From: CAYMEV01 sp964389675 [NCBI: uncultured Candidatus Sumerlaeota bacterium]
GTDB taxonomy: Bacteria; CAYMEV01
Direction: 5' to 3'
Assembly: GCA_964389675.1 (NCBI GenBank)
Contig: CAYMEV010000017.1
Location: forward strand, 18,280 to 82,279
Length of the DNA: 64,000 nt
A model generated the notes under the pieces. That model was given only the letters and a program-made list of their open reading frames with translations. It had not been told where the DNA came from and made no database searches. The translations under genes were made by a program, and so were the position numbers. This document shows positions 27,061-36,079 of the stretch, one piece after another (positions within the stretch are counted from its first letter, which is position 1; the number at the start of each line of letters is the position of its first letter).

Positions 27061-27081
27061 CTTGACATAAACAGACTAAAG
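27061..27081. promoter_or_regulatory. HAIR-like operator for HspR
   Basis: CTTGACA, 7 bases, ACTAAAG. The known HspR site HAIR is CTTGAGT-N7-ACTCAAG; 11 of 14 conserved positions match with the exact spacer. It covers the -35 hexamer of the dnaK promoter, and an hspR-like gene closes the same operon. A CIRCE element is absent. Confidence 0.6.
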
Positions 27082-27093
27082 TATTATTATAAT
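27062..27093 (+). promoter_or_regulatory. dnaK operon promoter
   Basis: TTGACA at 27062-27067, then TATTAT after 17 bases or TATAAT after 20. A small inverted repeat AGTAA-N4-TTACT (27099-27112) lies in the leader. The dnaK ribosome site is AGGAGG. Confidence 0.7.
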
Positions 27094-27139
27094 AGGGTAG
27101 TAAAATATTACTCATTTATTTTAATAGGAGGTAAACGAT

Positions 27140-29050
27140 ATGTCAAAGATTATTGGAATTGACTTGGGTACTACAAACTCTGCTGTTGCTATAGTAGAAG
27201 GAGGAGAACCTGCGATAATTACAAATGCTGAGGGAAGTAGAACCACTCCTTCGGTTGTCGGATTTACAAAGGATGGGAACAGGCTTGCCGGGACAATTGC
27301 AAAAAGGCAGGCAATTACAAATCCTGAAAATACAATTTATTCCATAAAGAGATTTATGGGAAGAAGATATGACGAGGTATCACAGGAAATTGAAATGGTC
27401 AACTACAAGGTTTCCAGTGGCAAGAATGGTGATGTAAGGATAATGATCAAGGACAAGGACTACTCACCACCAGAAATATCAGCGATGATACTGCAGAAGC
27501 TAAAGGAATCAGCTGAAGCCTATCTGGGCCAGAAAGTGACTGAAGCTGTAATAACTGTCCCGGCATATTTTAATGATTCACAGAGGCAGGCAACTAAGGA
27601 TGCAGGGAAGATTGCCGGCTTAAATGTCAAAAGGATCATAAATGAACCTACAGCAGCCGCCTTATCATATGGCATGAACAAGGATAAGGATGAACTGATT
27701 GCAGTCTATGATTTTGGTGGCGGAACATTTGATATTTCAATACTTGAAGTCGGCGAAGGGGTAATTGAAGTCAAGGCAACAAACGGTGATACACACCTTG
27801 GAGGCGACAATATTGATAAAAGAATCATAGACTGGCTTGTGACCGAATTCAAAAAGGACCAGGGAATAGACCTTTCAAAGGATCTTATGGCTCTGCAAAG
27901 GCTCAAGGAGGCAGCTGAGAAGGCAAAAATAGAATTATCACAGGTCCTTGAGACAGACATCAACCTCCCGTTCGTCACAGCTGACCAGACAGGCCCGAAG
28001 CACCTTCAGATAAAACTTACGAGATCAAAGCTTGAGCAGATGATCGAGGACCTTGTGGACAAAACCCTGGAACCATGCAGGCAGGCCATGAAGGATGCAG
28101 GAGTCTCAACTTCCGACATCAACCATGTATTGCTTGTAGGAGGATCTACAAGGATTCCGATGGTTCAGAAAAAGGTCAAGGAGCTGTTTGGAAAAGAACC
28201 TAATAAAACAGTGAACCCTGACGAGGTTGTGGCTCTTGGGGCTGCTGTACAGGGTGCAATCCTGGGCGGGGATGTTAAAGATGTGCTTCTTCTTGATGTA
28301 ACCCCCTTATCACTTGGAATTGAAACACTCGGCGGCGTATTTACCAAGCTTATAGAAAGGAATACCACCATCCCCACAAGGAAAAAAGAAATCTTCTCAA
28401 CTGCAGCAGACAACCAGACAAGCGTTGAGATACACGTTCTCCAGGGGGAGAGGCAGATGGCTGCAGACAACAGGACACTGGGCAAGTTCCATCTAATCGG
28501 GATTCCTGCAGCACCTCGAGGCATTCCGCAGATAGAGGTAACATTTGATATTGATGCAAACGGCATTCTCAATGTTTCTGCAAAAGACCTCGGAACAGGA
28601 AAGGAACAGAAAATTACCATTACATCTTCCTCTGGATTGTCAAAGGAGGATGTTGATAAAATGGTCCATGATGCTGAGGCCCACTCCAAAGAGGATGAGG
28701 AAAAGAAAAAGCTCATAGAAATAAAGAACCAGGCTGATACCCTTTCATATACAACAGAAAAAACTCTTAATGAAAACAGGGATAAGCTGGATCAGAATGA
28801 AGCACGAGAAATTGAGCTTGCAATAAATGATCTGAGGGATGCCATAAAGGGGGATTCATATGATATTATTAAAAACAAGATGGATGATCTGACAAAGAAA
28901 GCGCATAAGATTGCAGAGATAATGTATAAACAGGCTCAGGCTGAACAGCAGGGAGCTGCCGGTGAAGGCACAGAAGGCGCAGGACAGCAGTCAGGCTCTC
29001 AGAAGCCGGATGATGATGTTATTGACGCAGACTATGAAGATGTAAAATAA
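27140..29050 (+). CDS. dnaK: Chaperone DnaK (Hsp70)
   Basis: A full-length 636-residue Hsp70. The ATPase domain opens with [10 protein letters not shown] and has [12 protein letters not shown] near residue 190 and L-V-G-G-S-T-R-I-P near residue 335. The peptide-binding domain starts after [14 protein letters not shown], and the C-terminal lid ends in the Q/G-rich tail and [12 protein letters not shown]. It refolds proteins together with DnaJ and an unseen GrpE. First gene of the heat-shock operon. Confidence 0.99.
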   Translation: MSKIIGIDLGTTNSAVAIVEGGEPAIITNAEGSRTTPSVVGFTKDGNRLAGTIAKRQAITNPENTIYSIKRFMGRRYDEVSQEIEMVNYKVSSGKNGDVRIMIKDKDYSPPEISAMILQKLKESAEAYLGQKVTEAVITVPAYFNDSQRQATKDAGKIAGLNVKRIINEPTAAALSYGMNKDKDELIAVYDFGGGTFDISILEVGEGVIEVKATNGDTHLGGDNIDKRIIDWLVTEFKKDQGIDLSKDLMALQRLKEAAEKAKIELSQVLETDINLPFVTADQTGPKHLQIKLTRSKLEQMIEDLVDKTLEPCRQAMKDAGVSTSDINHVLLVGGSTRIPMVQKKVKELFGKEPNKTVNPDEVVALGAAVQGAILGGDVKDVLLLDVTPLSLGIETLGGVFTKLIERNTTIPTRKKEIFSTAADNQTSVEIHVLQGERQMAADNRTLGKFHLIGIPAAPRGIPQIEVTFDIDANGILNVSAKDLGTGKEQKITITSSSGLSKEDVDKMVHDAEAHSKEDEEKKKLIEIKNQADTLSYTTEKTLNENRDKLDQNEAREIELAINDLRDAIKGDSYDIIKNKMDDLTKKAHKIAEIMYKQAQAEQQGAAGEGTEGAGQQSGSQKPDDDVIDADYEDVK

Positions 29051-29058
29051 TGAGAAAC

Positions 29059-29088
29059 CAGGTGCAGGGGGTTTTCCTCCTGTACCTG
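29059..29088 (+). other. Intercistronic RNA hairpin between dnaK and hsp20
   Basis: CAGGTGCAGGGGG, a TTTT loop and CCTCCTGTACCTG form a 13-bp stem with two G-U pairs. No T-tract follows, so it is unlikely to be a simple terminator. It may stabilise the dnaK message or be an RNase processing point, setting a higher dnaK dose than the downstream genes. Confidence 0.6.
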
Positions 29089-29107
29089 AAATAAAAGGAG
29101 ATGATTC

Positions 29108-29539
29108 ATGGCTGACTGGAAAAACCTTTCCAAACTATTGAGTCTGCATGATAGAATATCCTGGCTCTTCAGCCAGGAAAACCTGGATGCAATGTCAAAA
29201 CTTAACAGCATCGAAAACACCATTTCTACACCGGTAGATATAGCTGAAACTCCGGACCAGATATACATATATATGGAAGTACCCGGCATTGAGATTGAAA
29301 ATGTAAGTGTATATTACAAAGAAGGGCAGATCATAATTAAGGGCTCAAAGGACTCGCCTCAATTATCAGATGATCAAAAGGCCATACGTATTGAAAGATT
29401 CTTCGGGAATATAGAAAGGCGTTTTTCAATCAAGCAGCCTGTGGATGAAAACAGCATTAAAGCTTCGCTGAATGACGGCATTCTGACAATAACCATGGAC
29501 AAGAAGACAACAAAAAGAAGTATTGAGATAACGGGATAA
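29108..29539 (+). CDS. Small heat-shock protein Hsp20
   Basis: A 143-residue alpha-crystallin protein. Residues 40-130 form the crystallin domain (P-V-D-I-A-E-T-P-D-Q-I near 39, V-P-G-I near 57), with the A-S-L-N-D-G-I-L-T-I motif near residue 120. The short C-terminus K-R-S-I-E-I-T-G carries the I-x-I anchor used for oligomerisation. It holds unfolded proteins for DnaK/DnaJ. The gene lies in the dnaK operon with an AAAGGAG site. Confidence 0.95.
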   Translation: MADWKNLSKLLSLHDRISWLFSQENLDAMSKLNSIENTISTPVDIAETPDQIYIYMEVPGIEIENVSVYYKEGQIIIKGSKDSPQLSDDQKAIRIERFFGNIERRFSIKQPVDENSIKASLNDGILTITMDKKTTKRSIEITG

Positions 29540-29551
29540 AGGGGTCATATA

Positions 29552-30685
29552 ATGGCAAAAGATTATTATAAAATCCTGGGTATTTCAAAAGGTGCTTCAG
29601 ATTCTGATATTAAAAAGGCCTATAAAAAGCTTGCGAGAAAATATCACCCGGACCTTAACCCTAATGACAAAGCTGCTGAAGAAAAATTCAAGGACATTTC
29701 CGAAGCATATGCTGTTCTCGGAGATAAAGAGAAAAGGAAGATGTATGACCAGATGGGTCCCGATGCATTCGGAAAATATGGCCAGGGCGGCTACTCATAT
29801 CAGGGACCGTTCTCAGGCAAAGGAGGCAGCAGCATATTTGAGGACATCGGCTTTGATTTTAATTTGAATGACCTGTTCAGTAATATATACAATAAAGGGG
29901 GAAAACAGAAAGCTTATTCCAAAAGAGAAGAGCCCTTGAAAGGGCAGGACATACAATATACAGTTGAAATATCATTTCTTGACGCTTTGAAAGGCCTTTC
30001 TACAACAATATCATATGAAAGGCTCGTTAAATGCAGTGCCTGCAACGGCACAGGCCATGACAAAAGGTCCAAGCCTGTTAAATGCCCTGATTGTAATGGC
30101 ACCGGCAAAATTACCATTGGCCCGGGTTTCCTTAATATACCTCAGAAATGCAGCCGGTGCGGCGGCACGGGGCAGATCCATACAGCTTCCTGCAGTGCAT
30201 GCAGGGGCAGGCAGTTTATACCTTCAAAAGAAAAGATAAGCGTGAAAATACCCCCGGGTGTTGACAACGGCTCCAAGATAAGAGTCGAGGGCAAAGGCAA
30301 TGCCGGCAGGAACGGAGGCCCTGACGGTGACCTTTATATAATTACCAGAGTACCTGCGCACCCGTACTTTGAAAGAAAAGGAAATAATATTTATACTGAG
30401 GTCCCTATAACGATAAAAGAAGCTGTCCTTGGTGCAAAGATTGAAATACCCACTGTGGACGGCGTGACCATGCTCAGGATACCTCCAAACACAAACAGCG
30501 GACAGGTGCTTCGCCTCAGGAACAAGGGAGTTCCCGATCAGAAGGGAGTTCAAAGGGGGGATCATTTTGTAAAGCTGAAGATCGTAGTGCCTGAATCGGT
30601 TGATCTGGATTCCCAGAATCTCATAAGGCAGTTTGAAAGCAGGAATCCCTACCATCCCAGAAAAGAAATATTAAAATATAGCTGA
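29552..30685 (+). CDS. dnaJ: Chaperone DnaJ (Hsp40)
   Basis: A 377-residue type I DnaJ: J domain (residues 4-70) with H-P-D, a G/F-rich linker (about 75-120), and the zinc domain with four motifs, CSACNGTG, CPDCNGTG, CSRCGGTG and a slightly unusual CSACRGRQ (glycine replaced in the last). The two C-terminal peptide-binding domains are complete. It delivers substrates to DnaK and stimulates its ATPase. It starts 12 bases after hsp20. Confidence 0.98.
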   Translation: MAKDYYKILGISKGASDSDIKKAYKKLARKYHPDLNPNDKAAEEKFKDISEAYAVLGDKEKRKMYDQMGPDAFGKYGQGGYSYQGPFSGKGGSSIFEDIGFDFNLNDLFSNIYNKGGKQKAYSKREEPLKGQDIQYTVEISFLDALKGLSTTISYERLVKCSACNGTGHDKRSKPVKCPDCNGTGKITIGPGFLNIPQKCSRCGGTGQIHTASCSACRGRQFIPSKEKISVKIPPGVDNGSKIRVEGKGNAGRNGGPDGDLYIITRVPAHPYFERKGNNIYTEVPITIKEAVLGAKIEIPTVDGVTMLRIPPNTNSGQVLRLRNKGVPDQKGVQRGDHFVKLKIVVPESVDLDSQNLIRQFESRNPYHPRKEILKYS

Positions 30686-30699
30686 TATGGAGGAATTTG

Positions 30700-31116
30700 A
30701 TGGCTAAAAGAGGTTTATACTCAATCTCAGTTGTTTCAAGCCTGCTTGATATTCATCCTCAAACCATCAGGTTATATGAGAGAAAGGGGCTTATCAAGCC
30801 AACCCGCACTGAAGGGAATACACGGCTTTTCAGTGATGAGGACCTTGAAAAGATCAAGATGATCCTCAGGCTTTCAAACGACCTTGGTGTTAATCTGGCA
30901 GGAATTGAGGTAATTTTCAATATGAGGGAAAAGATTGTGCAGATGGAGCACGAAATGATCAGGCTTTTAAAAAAGATTACAGAGGACTACCAGAAAACAC
31001 TTCAGGAAAAGGATGTCGAAAATGCACTGGTGCCGCTCTCAGAAGCACAGATGAAAATAAGAAGGTTTGCAGAGATTGATATGTTCAATAAAATTGACCA
31101 GGACAACAGTGAATAA
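30700..31116 (+). CDS. hspR: MerR-family heat-shock repressor HspR
   Basis: A 138-residue protein with a MerR-type helix-turn-helix at the N-terminus (Y-S-I-S-V-V-S-S-L-L-D-I-H-P-Q-T-I-R-L-Y-E) and a coiled segment after residue 70. No cysteine metal-sensing motif is present, unlike metal-responsive MerR proteins. HspR represses dnaK operons through HAIR sites, with DnaK as co-repressor in actinobacteria. Its place after dnaJ and the HAIR-like site before dnaK support autoregulation. ATG at 30700 is chosen: GGAGG lies 6 bases before it; a TTG three bases earlier is less likely. Confidence 0.87.
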   Translation: MAKRGLYSISVVSSLLDIHPQTIRLYERKGLIKPTRTEGNTRLFSDEDLEKIKMILRLSNDLGVNLAGIEVIFNMREKIVQMEHEMIRLLKKITEDYQKTLQEKDVENALVPLSEAQMKIRRFAEIDMFNKIDQDNSE

Positions 31117-31171
31117 AAATTAAACAGGGAATCAATTAACACTGTTAAAGATAAAAAAGGAGGTGGCAAGA

Positions 31172-32656
31172 ATGAAAAAATATATTAACGGTATCATCAT
31201 TAGTTCACTTATTATGCTTGTAATGATTGCATCATTCATTCTGGGGAGTGCCTGCAAAACTCAGGATGCCAGAAGGCCATACAATTTATCAAATATCACA
31301 GACCGCCAGGAAGAGGCAGTTTTACCAATTGATCAGGAATCATACGATAATCCTTTTGTCGATCTGGCTCAGAAGCTTAACCCTGTCGTAGTAAATATCA
31401 ATACTTCCAAGACAGTTCAGAGAAGGTCACCCTTCCAGAATGACCCATTCTTTGATGATTTTTTCAGCCGGTTTTTCGGAAACGAATACGGTTACCAGAG
31501 AGAATTCCAGGCGCAAAGCCTCGGATCTGGCTTTATAATCTCAGAAGACGGCTATATCCTCACAAATAACCACGTCATTAAAGATGCGGACGAGATTGAT
31601 GTCATACTCTATGACGGAACCAAATACTCGGCTGAAATAATCGGAAGGGATCCGGATACTGATGTGGGATTAATAAGGATCGATGCGGATGGCCTGCCTT
31701 TTGCAGACCTGGGAAACTCGGATGAAACCAGGGTTGGTGAATGGGTAATGGCTATTGGAAATCCTTTTGGCCTTTCCAATACAGTGACAAAGGGGATTGT
31801 CAGTGCAAAAGAAAGAAGCCTTGGCAACAGCCAGTATGACAATTATCTCCAGACAGATGCATCGATCAATCCAGGGAACAGCGGCGGACCACTGATAAAT
31901 CTCAAGGGAGAGGTAATAGGCATTAATTCAGCTATTATTGCAAATGCATACGGGCTTGGATTTGCCGTCCCTATAAATACTGCCAAATCCCTCCTGCCAC
32001 AGCTTATGCAGGGAGATGTGAGGAAAGGCTGGATTGGTATTTCTATTCAGGATCTTGATGATGATCTTATTAAGGCACTGGATCTGGAATCCAGGGAAGG
32101 AGTGCTGGTTTCTGATGTAACAGAAGACAGTCCTGCTGAAAAAGCCGGAATTCAGCCTGCAGATGTAATCATTGAAATAGACGGGGAAAAAATGAAAAAC
32201 TCCACACAGCTGGCAACTGCCATTGCACTGAAGGGACCTGATGCTGAGATTAAGGTAAAATTACTGCGTGATGGAAAAGAATACAGTATGAATGTCAAGC
32301 TTGGGGACAGGGAGGATTATATATCTTCAGGTTCTTCATCACCAGGGCAGAAGGACAGGAAGGAGTTCAAGGACCTTGGGCTTACTCTTATGCCAATCAA
32401 TGATCAGCTGAGAAACCGATTCTCCATACCAGAACAGATAACCAGCGGGCTTGTCATTATTAATATCGACAACTCCAGGAGCTACAGGCTCAGCAGAGTC
32501 CTTAGCGTGGGGGATGTAATAATTGAGGTTAATCAGTCAGGTATCAGGACATTAAAGGATTTTGAAACTCAGCTGGACAGGATAAAAGAAGGGAAAATAA
32601 TTTTACTTAGAATTGTCAGGCAAAACCAGCTGTTGTATGTAACAATTACAAAATAA
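31172..32656 (+). CDS. HtrA/DegP-type periplasmic serine protease
   Basis: A 494-residue protein with an N-terminal hydrophobic segment (about residues 8-27) that ends near a cysteine; it is probably a signal or anchor. The trypsin-like domain has the triad: histidine in N-N-H-V-I, aspartate in T-D-V-G-L-I, serine in N-P-G-N-S-G-G-P-L. Two PDZ domains follow (about 285-375 and 400-490). It degrades or refolds misfolded envelope proteins. The start at 31172 has AGGAGG 8 bases upstream; the GTG at 31163 overlaps that site. Last gene of the heat-shock unit, before a strong terminator. Confidence 0.95.
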   Translation: MKKYINGIIISSLIMLVMIASFILGSACKTQDARRPYNLSNITDRQEEAVLPIDQESYDNPFVDLAQKLNPVVVNINTSKTVQRRSPFQNDPFFDDFFSRFFGNEYGYQREFQAQSLGSGFIISEDGYILTNNHVIKDADEIDVILYDGTKYSAEIIGRDPDTDVGLIRIDADGLPFADLGNSDETRVGEWVMAIGNPFGLSNTVTKGIVSAKERSLGNSQYDNYLQTDASINPGNSGGPLINLKGEVIGINSAIIANAYGLGFAVPINTAKSLLPQLMQGDVRKGWIGISIQDLDDDLIKALDLESREGVLVSDVTEDSPAEKAGIQPADVIIEIDGEKMKNSTQLATAIALKGPDAEIKVKLLRDGKEYSMNVKLGDREDYISSGSSSPGQKDRKEFKDLGLTLMPINDQLRNRFSIPEQITSGLVIINIDNSRSYRLSRVLSVGDVIIEVNQSGIRTLKDFETQLDRIKEGKIILLRIVRQNQLLYVTITK

Positions 32657-32673
32657 CAGCCGACAGTGGTACA

Positions 32674-32716
32674 GGAAAAGGGAATAAATATATATTTATT
32701 CCCTTTTCCTTTTTTA
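32674..32716 (+). terminator. Rho-independent terminator of the heat-shock operon
   Basis: A perfect 36-base palindrome (left half GGAAAAGGGAATAAATAT) followed by a run of seven T. It lies 18 bases after the htrA stop codon. Confidence 0.92.
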
Positions 32717-32778
32717 TAATATATAGATTATACTATGTTTGAACATTTACATCATAATAATTAGAATTAGGGTTATAT

Positions 32779-34455
32779 ATGATAATATTGCCTGAAAAAT
32801 ATACAGATGCTGAAAAGGAGATCTTCCAAAGGGCCTTTTCAGTCTTTAAAGCGCTTAGCCTTGAAGAAATGCCTGAGAGGATGAAGGAGCTGTCTGAAAG
32901 CCTAAGCAGCCCCTTTACGATCCTGGTCGCAGGAGAGTACAACAGCGGAAAATCATCATTTATTAATTCACTTTTAGGTTCAGATATACTTGATATAGGA
33001 GTGACGCCAACCACCAGCAAAATAAATATAATTACAAACAGAAACAGGCAGTCTGACAGCAGTATAGAGTTTATACATGCTGAAACTGATCTGACAGGCC
33101 AGATGGATATTGTGGATACCCCCGGAACAAACAGCATAATCAGGGAACATCAGGAAATAGCCGAGTCATATATAAAGCTTGCTGATTTTATAATCTTTCT
33201 TACATCTACAGAAAGGCCCCTTTCTGAGTCAGAAATAAGCTTTCTCAAAATGATAAGGGGCAAATGGGATCGAAAACTTATCTTCTGCATTAATAAGATA
33301 GATCTTGTAAACAGCGAAGAACTCGAAACCATACATCAGTATGTCAATGACAATCTCATAAAGATACTTGATATAAAGCCTGAGATCTTCCTTATTTCCT
33401 CCAGATATGAAAAAAAGGGAATAAAAAATGTGCTTGATTATCTGCTAGAAAGGCTAAGCTCTAACAAGAAGATAGCATTAAAGCTAACATCTCCTCTAAG
33501 AAGCCTGATCAGCATAATTCTGGATAATCATAAAATAATCTCTAATCAGCTGGAATATATAAATACAGATCTTTTTTACATTGATAAACTTGACTCATTC
33601 ATAAATGTGACAAAAAAGGACATGCTTGAAAACATTTCCAGGTATAAGGATAATATTGATGATATATTCGCCAGCTTTATCCAGAGGATGATTCTGTTTA
33701 TCAACCAGACAATCAATCTTGGCTTTATCTTCAAGCAGGTTTTTCGAAGGAAACATATAAGGCTTGAACTTGAAAGATTTCTCAATGAGAAGGACAATCC
33801 ATTAAGCCAGATTTCCATGGAAATCGACAAGATAAGCCACTTCACATCTGTAACCTGCAAAGCTTTATATAACCAGTCCATAGATTATATTACCAGCAAT
33901 ATAGCAAAAAAAAGCTCTGATATGGACCTCTTGCTTAAGAGAGAGTATATTGACAGAGAAAAGGAGCTTTATTTCACTGCACTCGAAAACAGCAAAATAT
34001 ACAGGGAAATTGATGTTGAGCGTGAAAGCACCGAGCTGAAAAACAATATAAGCCAGAGTTTCAAGGGATTTCTTGCTATGCAGGGCCTAGCTGTCGGGAC
34101 TGGGATTACGCTTGTAGGGATACTTGAAGGAGCTTTAATCGATATCACCGGCATATTGCTTACAATTACCCTGGCTGGATATGGTTTTATTTTATTCCCC
34201 TATAAAAGGAAAAAAATGAGAAGGGAATTCCAGGCAAAAGCCCTTGAACTGAAGGAAAATCTCTGGGGTATTCTCCAAAGGGAGATGTCGCATCATATTC
34301 TTGAGGTGGAAAACAATATAAAATCCATATTCTCATCACATAAAACATTCCTCCTTGAAGAAAAGCAGAATCTTTCTGAATCCGGCAGTGAGCTTGAAAG
34401 GCTTCTTCGGGACAGCAAAGAACTGAATTATAAAATAGAAAAGGAATTCAGATAG
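32779..34455 (+). CDS. Dynamin-like GTPase
   Basis: A 558-residue protein of the bacterial dynamin/mitofusin-like group. G1 is G-E-Y-N-S-G-K-S-S near residue 50, the switch threonines are in T-P-T-T-S, G3 is D-T-P-G near residue 112 and G4 is N-K-I-D near residue 172. Long helices follow, then a hydrophobic hairpin at about residues 435-475 ending in basic residues, and a final coiled coil. This layout suits a membrane-inserted paddle. Dynamin-like proteins remodel or fuse membranes. plsY starts 6 bases later, placing it with phospholipid synthesis. Confidence 0.85.
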   Translation: MIILPEKYTDAEKEIFQRAFSVFKALSLEEMPERMKELSESLSSPFTILVAGEYNSGKSSFINSLLGSDILDIGVTPTTSKINIITNRNRQSDSSIEFIHAETDLTGQMDIVDTPGTNSIIREHQEIAESYIKLADFIIFLTSTERPLSESEISFLKMIRGKWDRKLIFCINKIDLVNSEELETIHQYVNDNLIKILDIKPEIFLISSRYEKKGIKNVLDYLLERLSSNKKIALKLTSPLRSLISIILDNHKIISNQLEYINTDLFYIDKLDSFINVTKKDMLENISRYKDNIDDIFASFIQRMILFINQTINLGFIFKQVFRRKHIRLELERFLNEKDNPLSQISMEIDKISHFTSVTCKALYNQSIDYITSNIAKKSSDMDLLLKREYIDREKELYFTALENSKIYREIDVERESTELKNNISQSFKGFLAMQGLAVGTGITLVGILEGALIDITGILLTITLAGYGFILFPYKRKKMRREFQAKALELKENLWGILQREMSHHILEVENNIKSIFSSHKTFLLEEKQNLSESGSELERLLRDSKELNYKIEKEFR

Positions 34456-34461
34456 GATAGC

Positions 34462-35052
34462 TTGAGTACTGTATTTTTTTTCCTGGGATTTTATCTTTTA
34501 GGCTCTATCCCCTCAGGTGTGCTGTTCTCCAGATTAAAAGGCAAAAACATAAGAAAGCTTGGAAGCGGAAATACAGGTGCAGCAAATGTTGCCAGGAATC
34601 TCGGGTTCCTCTGGGGATTTCTTACTTTTGTCTGTGATTTCTTAAAAAGCTATCTGCCTTTAAGCATCTATACTGCCTATATGCCTTTTGACCGGAATGT
34701 ATACTTCTTTGCGATATTTGCCGTAATTGGACATTGCTTTTCTGTTTTTCTCAGGTTCAGGGGAGGCAAGGGCGTTTCTGTATCTATCGGAATTCTTGCA
34801 TTTTTTTCATGGTATTATGCTCTAATCTATATTGCTTTATTTATTCTCATTGCCATAATATTTAAGATTTCATCGATTGCATCACTTGGATCATTTTTTT
34901 CTGTTTTGGGTTTAATTTATTTCCTGCCAGTCAGTACATATGATATTTCCCTTAACATTTTCTTATTTTTTGTTATCATATTTATTATTCTCCTGATAAT
35001 GCACAGGGAAAATATCAAGAGGATTATAAGAAGAAATGAAATGCATTTTTAA
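34462..35052 (+). CDS. plsY: Acyl-phosphate:glycerol-3-phosphate acyltransferase PlsY
   Basis: A 196-residue integral membrane enzyme with about five hydrophobic segments. The three PlsY motifs are visible: G-S-I-P-S-G near residue 14, G-S-G-N-T-G-A-A-N near residue 34 and F-R-G-G-K-G-V-S near residue 100. It transfers the acyl group of acyl-phosphate to glycerol-3-phosphate. It appears to begin with TTG, with AGGA four bases upstream. It overlaps gpsA by 17 bases. Confidence 0.95.
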   Translation: MSTVFFFLGFYLLGSIPSGVLFSRLKGKNIRKLGSGNTGAANVARNLGFLWGFLTFVCDFLKSYLPLSIYTAYMPFDRNVYFFAIFAVIGHCFSVFLRFRGGKGVSVSIGILAFFSWYYALIYIALFILIAIIFKISSIASLGSFFSVLGLIYFLPVSTYDISLNIFLFFVIIFIILLIMHRENIKRIIRRNEMHF

Positions 35053-36058
35053 GAATATTTCAATTCTCGGGGATGGAAGCTGGGGCACAGCTCTTTCAAA
35101 TCTATTTGCCGATAACGGGCTTGATGTCCTTCTCTGGTGTCATGACAAAAGGGCTTATGAGAGTATTATCAGCTATCGGGAAAACAGGGTATTCCTCAAG
35201 GGGATCAGGGTATCCGGTCGAGTAACCCCTACTCTCAGCCTAAAAGAAGCATTTGATTCATCAAATCTTGTTTTGTTCGTTATACCCAGCAAATTTTTGA
35301 GGGATGTTCTGTCCACATCAGGCCAGCTAATAACATCAAATCACTACATTATTTCTGCAATAAAGGGCATTGAAAATGAGACCCTCAAGCTTCCTGGTCA
35401 GATAATACAGGATTTCCTCCCACCAAAATACACCAAGTATGCAGGATTTCTATCAGGGCCAACTTTTGCCCTTGAGGTTGCAAAGAGACAGCCAACGACC
35501 TGTGTAATCGCATCAAAGGATATGGAATTCTCCAGGATTATTCAGAAGATTCTGTCAAATGATTATTTCCGTTGCTACACAAATGAAGACACCATAGGGG
35601 TTCAGATCGGAGGAGCAATAAAGAACATTATTGCCATTGCATCCGGAATACTTGACGGACTGGGCCTTGGAACCAACAGCCAGGCTGCCCTGATTACAAG
35701 GGGGCTGGCAGAAATAGCCAGGCTTGGTGAAAAGCTGGGTGCAGACAGAAATACCCTTTTTGGGATCAGCGGACTGGGAGACCTTGTACTGACTGCTACG
35801 GGGAAACTGAGCCGTAACAGGTCTGTCGGGTACCAGCTTGGAAAGGGGAAAAAACTCAGGGAAATAATATCGTCGACCGAAAGCATTGCAGAGGGGATAA
35901 GCACAACCAAATCTGTTTATAAGCTTGCAAAGGGGCTTGGAATTGAAATGCCGATATGCTTTGAAGTCTATAATATCCTTTACAGAAACAAGGCCATTAA
36001 AGATGCTATAAAAAGCGTCATGACAAGAAGCCTCAAGGATGAAATAAAAAGTTACTGA
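35036..36058 (+). CDS. gpsA: Glycerol-3-phosphate dehydrogenase [NAD(P)+]
   Basis: A 340-residue enzyme that reduces dihydroxyacetone phosphate to the substrate of PlsY. The nucleotide-binding motif is I-L-G-D-G-S-W-G-T-A near residue 10, with a catalytic-lysine region at G-G-A-I-K-N-I and a C-terminal G-L-G-D-L-V-L-T-A-T. The middle glycine of the usual G-x-G-x-W-G is followed by D. Pairing with plsY gives both first steps of phosphatidate synthesis. Confidence 0.97.
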   Translation: MKCIFKNISILGDGSWGTALSNLFADNGLDVLLWCHDKRAYESIISYRENRVFLKGIRVSGRVTPTLSLKEAFDSSNLVLFVIPSKFLRDVLSTSGQLITSNHYIISAIKGIENETLKLPGQIIQDFLPPKYTKYAGFLSGPTFALEVAKRQPTTCVIASKDMEFSRIIQKILSNDYFRCYTNEDTIGVQIGGAIKNIIAIASGILDGLGLGTNSQAALITRGLAEIARLGEKLGADRNTLFGISGLGDLVLTATGKLSRNRSVGYQLGKGKKLREIISSTESIAEGISTTKSVYKLAKGLGIEMPICFEVYNILYRNKAIKDAIKSVMTRSLKDEIKSY

Positions 36059-36079
36059 TCATCGGGCCTTTATGATAAT

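Noticed and set aside
27049-27139. CIRCE element before dnaK
   Set aside because: TTAGCACTC-N9-GAGTGCTAA is not present; the HAIR-like site fits better.
28165-28716. 183-codon frame opposite dnaK
   Set aside because: Serine-rich antisense shadow of a conserved gene.
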